Source: Stentor roeselii (Eukaryota > Ciliophora > Heterotrichea > Heterotrichida > Stentoridae). From it: a DNA stretch of 64,000 nt. Positions 49,518 to 59,089 of the stretch are shown here, one piece after another. The stretch lies in NCBI GenBank assembly GCA_006503475.1, contig RSEH01000134.1:60745-124744 (forward strand). The letters run 5' to 3'. The notes under the pieces were generated by a model that searched no databases, was not told the DNA's origin, and saw only the letters and a list, made by a program, of their open reading frames with translations. The stretch's first letter is position 1. The number at the start of each line of letters is the position of its first letter. The translations under genes and the position numbers were made by a program.

Positions 49518-51989
49518 TTAACGATTTGATTTATCTAAAAAGTAAGAGTTTTGGAAAAGTAATGAATTGGCCAAATCAGGTATTCTAGGCTGCGCACCAA
49601 ACACTTGATTTTTAGTATTAAAGTAAGTCTCACCTCTAAGTCCATAAGCATTATTCGGGTTGTACGGCAAAAAGTAGATATTTCTCGAAAATGAAGACTT
49701 ACTTTCTTGGTTATCTAAAGCGACTCCATCATTGACCTGAACAGCTTTCGAGAAATTAGTGACTTGAATCATTTTCAGCTCATCAGTGGTCCAGACTCCT
49801 TTATCAACAACTGTGTATTCAATGCCATCCTTTCCCGTGATTATTTTTTCCATTCCTTGATCAAAACCTGTTGATTTCAAACTTTTGTTCATCAATGTTT
49901 CCCATTGAAGACTTTTATTCATTTGATACTCGTCCTCGCTTTCATACCTGTCAAGAGAATTTTTCATGTAATGAGATTTTTTCTCGATTTTTCCAGTTTT
50001 ATCAGTTTTTGACCAACTCGAGTTTTCACTTTTGTCTCGTTTTTTACCGTCTTTTGAATCTTTTTGATTTCTTTGGTCACGCATGTCTCGAGCTTCTTGA
50101 TAATCACGCAAATCTCGCAAGTTTTGGGTTTCTCGCTGGCTTCCTTTTAGTTCTTTGATTTCGTCTACCCTGGCTAAAGGCGCGTCTCGAGAATTTACAC
50201 GAGTTGGCATGTTTCCTTCGTAGACTGATTTGAATTTTTCGGCTGGGGTGCTTGATGTACTTCGGGTGTCTTGGATGTAGCTTGATGACATTTTTGAATC
50301 TGGACGGGTTGTGTCAATTAACTTATGTGAAGATTTTTCATTATATCCTTGAGACAATAAATCTTCTTCTCGCTCTTGTTTTAATGAATAAATCTGGTCT
50401 TGATCCTCAGAGTTATCTCTAACAGTAGATTGCGAGTCGCTATTTTTTGACCCCCGCATCGGATTTCTCGAGGTCGACTGTTTCGACTTTCTCGACTTAG
50501 AAGACGAAATAATATCATCAAATCGAGAAGAGTCATTAGACTGTTCAGCTCCACTTTCCTTCGCCTTTTCTTTATTTTTATAAATGCTGAGGTCAGGTTC
50601 TTCACTTTTTTCAGGTTTTTCTCCTCTTTTAAGTCTGATTTTTTCTAGTTTTTCTTCAAGCTGTTTGATTTTTTCATCTTTTTCCTTAAGACTCAAGTTC
50701 AAGTTTTCATTTTTCTTGCTTAAACCAGTAATTTTAACATTCAAAGAATTGACTAAACTTTCAGTCTCAGCAGTCGCAGTTCCTTTAAAACTATTCAATT
50801 TTGCAAGTTCTGCTTTGACCAGGTTGAGTTCAACTTTCGAGCTGAGACTTTCTTTATTCAAATTTTCGATTTCTCGTTTAAATCTAGAATTTTCTCCTAA
50901 AAGTTGAATTTTTTCGCTTTCCATTTGCTCGAAATGAGAATTTTTTTGAAAGTTTTCTTCTTTCAGTCTTTCGATTTGGATGATGGCTGATTGGTATTGA
51001 ATGTTTAACTTCTCTGAGTAGGTTGAAATGTCTTCGAAGTCTTTAGGGGAGATGTACTTGGCTGTTGTTTGGAGAGCGATTGAAGTTTTATTTTTGCTTT
51101 CCATCACTTTCATGATGCGAAAAGCTGTCGATTTTTGAAGAAGTTTGAATTTTGACTGGATTGTTGTTGTGAACTCATCCATGTTTAAAGTAGGGATGTC
51201 AAAAAAGCGCTTCTCGGGTAAGACGTAATCTTTGTTCATTTGGTTGTAGACTTCTTTCAAGTAGTCCGCTGTTGAAACCCCGGGTTCGTTGCTGCCTTTT
51301 GGTCTGAATTTCATGAGTTGTTGCTCAGTATCTTCACTTCCGAAGATTTCTTCAATTTCCTTTTGAATTTGCTCCATTTCTAGTCTTTCATTGTTATGAA
51401 AGCTGTCGATTGTTGACTTTAAAATGCTGCATTCGTTTTCTAGGGTTTTTATTTTCTTTTTGAAGGCTTGGGTCTCGAGTTTTATCTTTTTCTGTGAGTC
51501 ATTCATGACTTTTTCTAGGTCTTTAAATAGATTTGTCAAATTTCCTGTGACTTTAGTGAAAACCTCGCCAATTTCTGGGTAACCTTGCTTTATTAGTGGA
51601 ATTATTTCTACACAGCATTGACTCCATAGGTTAAACTCGTCGGTTACTTGAAATAAACCGTTTTTTATACGAAGTTCGTAGGATTCGGTCCTTTCTTTTA
51701 TTTCCCAAAATGAATTTGGAACGGCTGGCTTCACTGAAAGATCTTCTTTGAACTCTGTATCAATTCGGAAAGAAGATGGAATGGCTGTCCGGGTAATGTT
51801 AGTAGGAGTGAAGAATTTTCTTACACTGTTGAGGTTGAATGAATTATCTTGAACTACAGTGTAGCTATTCAGTTCAGACTTGTGGCTCGTCGGTGTTTCC
51901 GAGTGTCCTCGTAAACGACTCAAGTGAGGAAAGTTCGGCTTTTTCAAGTTAGGTGTTCGAGGAGCTGATGATGAAGTTTTACGGTTCAT
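49518..51989 (-). CDS. Coiled-coil protein with Arg/Asp-rich C-terminal half, 823 residues
   Basis: I cannot assign a family. The N-terminal 110 residues are Ser/Thr/Pro-rich. A folded helical region at about 110-330 includes FNLWSQCCVEIIPLIKQGY and MDEFTTTIQSKFKLLQK. A coiled coil follows at about 330-470 (IIQIERLKEENFQKNSHFE). The stretch 480-680 is disordered, with many Ser and alternating Arg/Asp (LRDLRDYQEARDMRDQRNQ). The last 130 residues contain repeated QWETLMNKSLK-type units and VVDKGVWTTDELKMIQV, and end in a Phe/Asn-rich stretch. The RD-like tract resembles charged tails of RNA- or microtubule-binding proteins, which is inference only. The stop lies 49 bp from the start of the polycystin gene on the same strand. 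Confidence 0.82.
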   Translation of the reverse strand: MNRKTSSSAPRTPNLKKPNFPHLSRLRGHSETPTSHKSELNSYTVVQDNSFNLNSVRKFFTPTNITRTAIPSSFRIDTEFKEDLSVKPAVPNSFWEIKERTESYELRIKNGLFQVTDEFNLWSQCCVEIIPLIKQGYPEIGEVFTKVTGNLTNLFKDLEKVMNDSQKKIKLETQAFKKKIKTLENECSILKSTIDSFHNNERLEMEQIQKEIEEIFGSEDTEQQLMKFRPKGSNEPGVSTADYLKEVYNQMNKDYVLPEKRFFDIPTLNMDEFTTTIQSKFKLLQKSTAFRIMKVMESKNKTSIALQTTAKYISPKDFEDISTYSEKLNIQYQSAIIQIERLKEENFQKNSHFEQMESEKIQLLGENSRFKREIENLNKESLSSKVELNLVKAELAKLNSFKGTATAETESLVNSLNVKITGLSKKNENLNLSLKEKDEKIKQLEEKLEKIRLKRGEKPEKSEEPDLSIYKNKEKAKESGAEQSNDSSRFDDIISSSKSRKSKQSTSRNPMRGSKNSDSQSTVRDNSEDQDQIYSLKQEREEDLLSQGYNEKSSHKLIDTTRPDSKMSSSYIQDTRSTSSTPAEKFKSVYEGNMPTRVNSRDAPLARVDEIKELKGSQRETQNLRDLRDYQEARDMRDQRNQKDSKDGKKRDKSENSSWSKTDKTGKIEKKSHYMKNSLDRYESEDEYQMNKSLQWETLMNKSLKSTGFDQGMEKIITGKDGIEYTVVDKGVWTTDELKMIQVTNFSKAVQVNDGVALDNQESKSSFSRNIYFLPYNPNNAYGLRGETYFNTKNQVFGAQPRIPDLANSLLFQNSYFLDKSNR

Positions 51990-52118
51990 TCAAATACTAG
52001 AATGAAAGTTGTATTAAGAATTACCTTAAAAGCAATCCAATAATCACTCTAATCAAAAACATTCAAAATTAACTAAAAAATCTTTCAAATTTTAAACCTT
52101 TGTTTATTTATAAATTAA

Positions 52119-54539
52119 CTAATTACTATCTTTATCATCCCCAAACTCCAGCTGATTTTCTTCTAAATCAAAATTATCATCACAAAGCGAGTCATTAAGT
52201 TTTGCTCTTTTAGTAGGAGTCATGAGTTTATCATCATCAATATCAAGACAATTTCCACTTTTACTCATCATATGATTGATGGCGTCTAAATGATAAGAAG
52301 GCGATTCCCCAAAAGCATAAATTCTTTTACTTCTAGGTGTCGCATAAGGTGACCGAGCAGGACTATTAAGCGAGTATCTATTTTCACTTGGAGAGTAGAT
52401 AATCATTGGAGGCGGCAAAGAGAACTTCAAAGGGCTGCTAGGGTTCAAGCAAGGTATTCGAGGGTCATTTCTGGAAATATTTCCAGTTTTACTCGTGAGG
52501 GACATGAGGTAATTTTTCATATACTTTACAAAAATATCATTGTAAAATCGAATAATATCTCCAGTCGTTGACCCTTCAAGCCTAACACATCTAAAAAGTC
52601 TTCCATTGTCATTATAAAACTCAGTATACTTGCTGATCAAATTGTTAAACGTGACATTAAGTCCCTTAGCCTTACAAACTCCATAAATCGTGCAAATAAT
52701 AATCTGGTCCATTTCCCGATTAATAAACAATTCCGTCTCTTCACTCAGTCCATTCTTCATCACAGCCCAAATATCTTCCCTGACCTCTTCACTGATATTC
52801 AGCATATTCCCCAAGTCATAAATGCGAAGGGCGCAATAAGCAAGAACCCTTCGACAAAACATCAAAATAGCCGGATGCGTCAAATCTTTCTTACTGCTAA
52901 GATGCGCCCGGATATGCCCGGCAATAGGCGAGTTTTCAGTCCAGGCCATGCTAGAAATGACTTTGGCTTCTAAACTTTTAAAGTGCTGACGAAGTGAAGA
53001 AGGAATACGTGAATCAAATTCTAAAAAATTTTTCATTAGTTTCCAGGTGTCAAAGGCGGAAACAGAGCAGATGTCGAGGACTTCAGAGAACTCAAGGGCG
53101 GTGATGTTGTTAACGTAAAGAACTGTCTCGATGCAACAGACCAGCAGGGCTCTGTAGAAAGTTTCATTTTTTAACACGTTGATCAGCTGGTCTTTCGTCT
53201 CTGATCGAAGCTCCTGTTGTTTTTCTTCGTTTTTAAGAAGTTCTGTTAACACCTTGAAGAAAAAGCGAAGAAGGGAGTCAGGGGTTAACTTGTTGGAAGG
53301 GATTGAAAGGTAAGGCTTTGATGATGATTGGAACTTTTGGATGTTGTTTAAAGAGTTTTTGATTAGGTCTTTGAATTGCTTGATGATTGAAAGAAAGCCG
53401 CTGGAACTGGAAGTGTCCATTTTTTCAAGGATTTCTTCTGGGACTTCGCAGGAGATGCCTTCGATGTGGCTGTTTATCCAGTTTTCTAACTCGTAGGAAG
53501 TTATCATTCGTGAACAGGGAGGAAATGTTTTTATTGAGTAGGGACTGTTGGATACTAAGGATGGGAACTTTATGTCTTGAAGTCGAGATGTCATTGAAAG
53601 GCTCTCGTCGTCTTCGTAGTCTAACATTCGCTTGTTGCAGAATCTTTGACTGTTTTGAACTGAGTCTTTTACTTTTAAAGGGGAACCTAAATCGCTTTCT
53701 TGCATTAGAAACTCTTTTTCGTCGATGTCGTCGGGTAGTAGTTTGCTTGAGTACTCGGAACTTACGCTTTTTATGTTGAACCAGAGGTGGTTTTGATCTA
53801 GGATACCTTCGATGTTGGAGGAGTTGGCATAAGTGCCCCTAAGGTGATTATGTTCTTTAAATTTCTCAATCATCATCCTCAAATGATCCGAAGCCAACTT
53901 AACCTGTTCTTGAGAAGCTTTAATAGTGCTACACAAGAACAAAAGTGGGTCTCCACCAACTTCACCTCCAACAGGCAAAAGTGCTAAAAACACATGAAAA
54001 GTTCCAAGCAACATGCAAGCACATTCAACAATATCACATCTTCTCTGAAGTATATTAATCCGAGCAAGAATAAAAATAATCCACATGAACCTCTTCACCT
54101 GTCTTAAGTTATCAGTCCCAAGTCTAAGTTTCGAGCAAACATCTTCAAATTTATTGTAAAGAGTGAGAGAAAACGCATAAGAATTGATAATCGAGTTGAT
54201 ATCTGGAGATGCCCGCTCATCCATCGGAACAAATTTGATGAATTCTTTTAACTTCCGAATAAATGAATGAATGTCTGTCTGGTGCGGGCCTGACAACAGC
54301 GAGACTAGCGACAAAGGACTTTCACTGTCGTTATTGCTTCGCTTTTTCATGATTTTATAAGCTGTCAGAATCGCGCATCGCACAATTGATCGACTTTTGC
54401 TTTCTTCCCAGAGCTGGTCTTGTGATTTGAAGTCTTTTAATAACCGCTCTGCTGTTGACTTGGTGCTTGGGTCAAGACTTAGACTACTGCAGAGGTCATT
54501 TAGCAAGGTCTGGGAAAGAGTGATTTCGCTGTTTTTCAT
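52119..54539 (-). CDS. Retinoblastoma-family (pRb-like) pocket protein
   Basis: This 806-residue protein is a pocket protein that represses E2F-driven S-phase genes until cyclin-CDK phosphorylates it. The N-terminal cyclin-like region (about 1-250) includes FMWIIFILARINILQRRCD. Pocket A (about 345-520) includes LKNETFYRALLVCCIETVL, matching the Rb HMSLLACALEVV helix. Pocket B (about 550-690) includes FCRRVLAYCALRIYDLGNM and DQIIICTIYGVCKAKGLNV, very close to the Rb DQIMMCSMYGICKVK. The LxCxE-binding side includes FYNDIFVKYMKNYL. The C-terminal tail has clustered SP/TP sites (SLNSPARSPYATPRSKR, LMTPTKRAK), the expected CDK targets. Length is close to human RB1 (928). The start lies 127 bp from the small divergent gene. 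One of the firmest calls in the window. Confidence 0.93.
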   Translation of the reverse strand: MKNSEITLSQTLLNDLCSSLSLDPSTKSTAERLLKDFKSQDQLWEESKSRSIVRCAILTAYKIMKKRSNNDSESPLSLVSLLSGPHQTDIHSFIRKLKEFIKFVPMDERASPDINSIINSYAFSLTLYNKFEDVCSKLRLGTDNLRQVKRFMWIIFILARINILQRRCDIVECACMLLGTFHVFLALLPVGGEVGGDPLLFLCSTIKASQEQVKLASDHLRMMIEKFKEHNHLRGTYANSSNIEGILDQNHLWFNIKSVSSEYSSKLLPDDIDEKEFLMQESDLGSPLKVKDSVQNSQRFCNKRMLDYEDDESLSMTSRLQDIKFPSLVSNSPYSIKTFPPCSRMITSYELENWINSHIEGISCEVPEEILEKMDTSSSSGFLSIIKQFKDLIKNSLNNIQKFQSSSKPYLSIPSNKLTPDSLLRFFFKVLTELLKNEEKQQELRSETKDQLINVLKNETFYRALLVCCIETVLYVNNITALEFSEVLDICSVSAFDTWKLMKNFLEFDSRIPSSLRQHFKSLEAKVISSMAWTENSPIAGHIRAHLSSKKDLTHPAILMFCRRVLAYCALRIYDLGNMLNISEEVREDIWAVMKNGLSEETELFINREMDQIIICTIYGVCKAKGLNVTFNNLISKYTEFYNDNGRLFRCVRLEGSTTGDIIRFYNDIFVKYMKNYLMSLTSKTGNISRNDPRIPCLNPSSPLKFSLPPPMIIYSPSENRYSLNSPARSPYATPRSKRIYAFGESPSYHLDAINHMMSKSGNCLDIDDDKLMTPTKRAKLNDSLCDDNFDLEENQLEFGDDKDSN

Positions 54540-54666
54540 TATAAGAGGATTATTAGGAAAACTATTGAATTCAAGTAGTTTAAAGTCAGGTTTAAGTCGT
54601 TTTCTTCCCGCTTTTTATTTGCTGAAGCTTTCATATCCTTTTAAGATCCTACCTGAATCTCTTATA

Positions 54667-54990
54667 ATGAAACCTTCCCATTGTCAGAGCCGGTCCTTTA
54701 CCTTTTCCTTGCCATCAATAGTGAAAAAACCAGAAAGGTCTTTACCAAAGTGTATCCAAAAAAGAAAAAAAAAGGAAAATTTTCCAGATTTTCAATCTTT
54801 TTTCATCACCCGGTCAAAACTTGTTCTTAACGTGAAGGATCCCTTTAGCTATGCACAGAACTTTCACAGAATGCAAGCACCGGACGTTGGAGTTTCGAGG
54901 AAAGTTTCAGAGGAAAACATTTTTTGTGAGAAGTTGAAAAAGGCGCATTTTTCTCATGCTTTAATTCCGTTGACGCCGATGTCGAAATGA
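54667..54990 (+). CDS. Small basic hypothetical protein, 107 residues
   Basis: The protein starts MKPSHCQSRSFTFSLPSIV and ends HALIPLTPMSK. It is basic (a KRKKKE patch near residue 35) with an Arg/Lys-rich middle and no membrane segment. An in-frame ATG at 54397 lies antisense inside the Rb-like coding region and gives an N-terminus without sense, so I chose the ATG at 54667, downstream of the Rb start. The TGA at 54988-54990 is 11 bp from the convergent histidine kinase stop. No family is recognised. Confidence 0.6.
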   Translation: MKPSHCQSRSFTFSLPSIVKKPERSLPKCIQKRKKKENFPDFQSFFITRSKLVLNVKDPFSYAQNFHRMQAPDVGVSRKVSEENIFCEKLKKAHFSHALIPLTPMSK

Positions 54991-55001
54991 ATTTTGATTA
55001 G

Positions 55002-57056
55002 TTAGCGAATGTATTTACTTACTTTTATCATTATTTCTTCTGCTGCTGTTGGCTTCGAAATGTAGTCCACCATCCCGGCTTCTTTGCAGATGATTTTGTC
55101 TCGTTCGCTTGAGTAGGCTGTGTGAGCGATTATGCTTGGAGCTACTTGGATCACTCCATCAGCTGCTAATTTTAAGATCTTCTGGCTTGATTCCCACCCG
55201 TCCATCACTGGCATGTTGCAGTCCATGATGCAGCAGGTTATTGGCATACCTCTTCGGTCTGACTCGATTATAACTTCGATAGCTTGAAGCCCATTAGTTG
55301 CTTCCAAATAAGGGATTCCTTTACGTTTGAATGAGTTACTGAGAAACATTCGGATTATCTCATCGTCATCAACTATTAAGAGCTTTGCGTAGCTAGGACT
55401 TGACTGCTTATAATAAGAAACCTTTAGTTGCACCTGTCCGGGTGACTCTGAAGGTATTTCGCTATCTGGTTTTAAAGAATTTGCACTCGTATCTTCATTT
55501 CCATCCCCGATAGTAAATTGAAATAAACATCCAATTTCTTGTGGTAATATCAAAAGTTTAGAATTGAAATACTTTAAAATTTTCTTACATATATAAAGCC
55601 CAATCCCGCTAGTTCTGCAGTTAGGATCTTCACAAATTTTAAAATTTTTCGATATTTGACTCGATGAAAGCCCTAATCCTGAATCAGAGACCTCGATTTT
55701 AATTCCACGAGAAGTCCTAAAAGCTGAAAGCTGAATGAACCCATTTTGCGTGAATTTCAAAGAATTGCTCATCAAATTGATTATCGCTTTTTGTAATCGA
55801 TACTGATCACTCGAAATCATTTTAGGAATATTTGAGTCATAATGAAAAATCAGTTCAAGTCTCTTATAAAAGGCCTGTTGTCGAATCAAAGACAAGCAAG
55901 TCTCAAGAGCTGCTTTCAAATCAAAATCCGAAAAATTTAAAGTAAATTTGCTGAAACAAAGCTCAGAGTAGTCTAAAATATCATTGAGGAAAAACTCGAC
56001 AAGACTAGTGCAGGTCCTAATCTGCTGGAATTTTTCTCTGACAGCTTCAGTGACCTCGTTTTTCAAGTCATCAATAATGAGAAGGATTCCGTTGATCGGT
56101 GTGCGAAATTCATGAGAAATCGACCTGATTATCTCGTTTTTTGTTTTATTTGCAGAAGCGATTCTTTCAAAATTGAGTATTTTCGTGACGTCTTTGACAG
56201 TAATCATGTAACTCAAGGACTTTTTCCAGAAGATCAGCTTCAAACACCACTCAAACTTGGCCTCTTCACAAACTGAGATCCCAAGAGAAGATGAACAGAG
56301 AGATTCAGTTGAACTAGTTTTTATTTTATTGATTAAAGTTGTATCTTCTACTTTTGTTTCTGATAAAAAGTCCAGGATATCCTTTTCTTTTATGATAAAA
56401 TCGATAAAGTCATTTTTGTATTGAAGTTTCATGTCTTTGTCAAGTATTAACAAGCCTTGAGGGAAAATTTGCAAAAGAGTTGAAAGTTCTTGTAAAGCTT
56501 TACTTTCTTTCTTTTTAGCTTTTTCAGTGTTTTTCAGGAAAAGTCTTTTGTCTTTTTCAAAGAGGTACCAAATTAGGAGGATCACAAAACTGATCATGAA
56601 AGATGTGACTGTTTTAGGAAATTCGAAGGATTCGTTGTAAAAGTACCAAAGAGTTATGTGTTTTAAGGATATTAGGATATTCGCTTCAGTGCTTTCGAAG
56701 ATGTTGCACTGATATAAAAGGGTTAATAAAGTTGACTCTAAACAAAAGAGGATTGATTCTTGCTTTGATTCTATCAAGGAACTAGACCTTAAACCAAAGT
56801 TAAGAATTTCTATCAAAGAATACATGATCAGTTTTCGGAAAGCTGAATGAACGAATTTTAGTTTTTCTAAGGATAAGTAAAGAAAAAGCATCATCATAAA
56901 TTTTAGTATTTCAGATGATCCAAAGGCTTTTTCGAATGATACGAATATGCTTGTTAAAATTCGGAGAGTGAATGATATTGCCAAGATGATTCGTAGTGTC
57001 CTGCAAAATCTGTCGTACGACATCAAAAAATGTTTGTTCCACCAAGATGAATTCAT
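55002..57056 (-). CDS. Hybrid sensor histidine kinase with receiver domain
   Basis: This 684-residue protein has several N-terminal membrane segments (about 15-180, including FMISFVILLIWYLFE). A PAS-like segment follows (FPQGLLILDKDMKLQYKND, about 195-225). The HisKA dimerisation helix has phospho-acceptor His315 in SISHEFRTPINGI. The ATPase domain has N box IINLMSNSLKFT, G1 VSDSGLGLS and G2 TSGIGLYICKKIL. The C-terminal receiver has acidic VDDDE, phospho-acceptor Asp612 in IMDCNMPVMDG, Thr in AHTA and Lys in ISKP. Every catalytic residue is present, so autophosphorylation and transfer to the receiver are expected. A separate histidine phosphotransfer protein would be needed downstream and is not in this window. 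Upstream lies the 2-kb desert. Confidence 0.94.
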   Translation of the reverse strand: MNSSWWNKHFLMSYDRFCRTLRIILAISFTLRILTSIFVSFEKAFGSSEILKFMMMLFLYLSLEKLKFVHSAFRKLIMYSLIEILNFGLRSSSLIESKQESILFCLESTLLTLLYQCNIFESTEANILISLKHITLWYFYNESFEFPKTVTSFMISFVILLIWYLFEKDKRLFLKNTEKAKKKESKALQELSTLLQIFPQGLLILDKDMKLQYKNDFIDFIIKEKDILDFLSETKVEDTTLINKIKTSSTESLCSSSLGISVCEEAKFEWCLKLIFWKKSLSYMITVKDVTKILNFERIASANKTKNEIIRSISHEFRTPINGILLIIDDLKNEVTEAVREKFQQIRTCTSLVEFFLNDILDYSELCFSKFTLNFSDFDLKAALETCLSLIRQQAFYKRLELIFHYDSNIPKMISSDQYRLQKAIINLMSNSLKFTQNGFIQLSAFRTSRGIKIEVSDSGLGLSSSQISKNFKICEDPNCRTSGIGLYICKKILKYFNSKLLILPQEIGCLFQFTIGDGNEDTSANSLKPDSEIPSESPGQVQLKVSYYKQSSPSYAKLLIVDDDEIIRMFLSNSFKRKGIPYLEATNGLQAIEVIIESDRRGMPITCCIMDCNMPVMDGWESSQKILKLAADGVIQVAPSIIAHTAYSSERDKIICKEAGMVDYISKPTAAEEIMIKVSKYIR

Positions 57057-59089
57057 TTATTAATAAGAGATCTTAATATCTAAAAGATGAACTGTTTCTT
57101 GAATATTTATCATATTCATATATTAGTAATACTCTTATTTTTATTATTATTTATATTTTCATAATATTCAATCCTTTACCGTTACTTAAATAATCTAATA
57201 TCCTGAATGGCCCCAGTTTTCATCAGTTTGAATTGAGGTACATTGAAAATATATATTATGAGCATCTTAGTAACAAGTTGGGAAAATCACTATTGATAGC
57301 ATGAAAAGAAATTTAATAGCTTTCAAGTTTCTTATACAATAAACCCTGATATATCTTTATTACAATCAGGAAAATAAACTGAATTATAAAACAATATAAT
57401 AATTGGCCTTTTTTATTGCATCTCTGCTAGATTTAAACCTTGATTAAAAGAAAAACAAAATTTTCCACATCGACAAAAAAAATTTTGATGAGAATCTTTG
57501 AGTTTTTTTGGATAAGACAAAAAGAAGATGATGATAAGGATCTCTCCATGAAAACTCATAAATTCAATTGAAATTCTTTCAGCGCAAGTAAAACAGTGGT
57601 CTAATTTCACTTCAACTAAAGTACTTATTTTACTCATTTCTCTGGAAGGAAAAATTAAACTTTTTCGGATTATCGATCTTTAAGTGCAAAGAAATGTTTC
57701 TTGAACTTGTTTGACAAACATTTAATCTGTTTTTCTGGAAACTTATGAATGTGCTTGTATTTTAAGAACCTACTTGAGATAAATAGCACTTATTTCCTTA
57801 TTAACCTTTTTTCGAAGTACTTCAGTAAGTTCAAATCGGTAAATGACGATTCTAAGATATTATTCTTTTTATGACTATTTCTTTGTCATTTGATTTAGTT
57901 TGAAGTGTATTGTAAACTTTTATTGTATTGTTCGATTCAGGATTAGCATTCCCTTTAGAAATAATATGAAACGTTTGCAATAGTTAAATGTTTTAAGTGT
58001 TTTTTACCAAGGTATGAAGGTTCTTGAGATTAGGAATTAGGCTGGAATCTTATATTATAACAGTTCTGAGCTCTAAATATACTTTCCTAAAGGGTATACA
58101 TCATTTCTTTTCGAATCGTTTAGCATTAAATACTTTAGTTATAATATTCAAATAATTCATGATTTAATTTCTAAGGAGTTCCTACCGTTGATGAAGAATA
58201 CTTCTATCATCGATTAACTGAAATTATGTTATTTTTATGATACTTATAAAATATTGAATAATTTTCTTACAGTAAAGAAATGCATTTCAGTGATTCAATA
58301 AAATATCGATATTAAAAAAGAATTATCTGATTCAAGCAAGGAAATTTTAAAGATTATAAAATTAAAACAAAAATGAAAATTCATCTAAAACAATACCAGA
58401 ATTAATAGAAAAAAGGTCTTCATTGTAATTCTTTAAATCACTGTAAATCAAGGATCATATCCTTATTATTCAAAGTATATTAATTCATATCATAAAAATA
58501 TAATAATTTTTTAAGGGTATCATTTTTTTTAAAAAAATAAATTTTGGGCTTATTTTATTTAATAAAATATTTTAGGAACATTAATTAGCTTAACTCATAT
58601 TAATTACTAAGAATTTATTGAATAATATTTTATTGTAAATTTAAATCACATCAAAAATAAAATAATTGCTTTTATTAGATGAAATTAAATAAGATAAATA
58701 ATTTTATTTTATTTCTTCAATATTAAAAAGTTTTAAGTGTTTAAATTTTTAATCAAGTATTAATCATCTTAATTTTATTTGAATAATATTCCTGAATAAT
58801 AATAAACTATAATAATGATATATTTAAACTTGATTAATTGTTACTGATGATATATATTTTTTATCTTCATTTATGATTTATACCAAGATATTTTAAGTAA
58901 TTCCTTTAAAACAAAATTCATCATAAATTAAATATTTCCTACTATAATATATTTATTATTATTTTTATGATTAATTTAACTTTTTAATGTAAAAAAGTTC
59001 TTTGCAGAAAAATGAATTTCAAATAACATTTCTAAACAAGAAAGAACCAAAAGCTAGATGATATATCAAACTAATTAATCCTCAACTAA
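57057..59089. other. 2-kb AT-rich gene desert
   Basis: This is the largest gap in the window, at least three times longer than any other. The part next to the histidine kinase is moderately AT-rich and carries the possible gene remnant listed separately. From about 58250 to 59050 the sequence is almost entirely A and T, with long runs such as tttttttaaaaaaataaa. I found no tRNA, no long repeat and no convincing ORF. It may hold a promoter, a replication or matrix-attachment element, or unexcised germline-type DNA; none of these can be shown from the sequence. Confidence 0.6.
57413..57910 (-). pseudogene. Possible gene remnant in the AT-rich desert
   Basis: On the minus strand, protein-like stretches lie in different frames and are broken by stops. 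From about 57885 one frame reads NNILESSFTDLNLLKYFEKR, then a stop, then FLKYKHIHKFPEKQIKCLS and on to KDR at a second stop. Another frame (57637-57413) is open for 74 codons with two cysteine groups (DHCFTCAER and FFCRCGKFC). The composition is less AT-rich than the surroundings. No 15-nt intron removes the stops. It could be a decayed gene, or the 74-codon piece could be a small real gene; the cysteine spacing vaguely recalls the zinc modules of the neighbouring RING-IBR genes. Confidence 0.3.

Noticed and set aside
54397-54666. Longer form of the small gene at 54667
   Set aside because: The extra part is the exact complement of the pRb-like N-terminus and looks like a shadow frame.
57820-57945. 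tRNA-like B-box strings (gttcaaatcgg, gttcgattcagg)
   Set aside because: No matching A box or cloverleaf stems around them.
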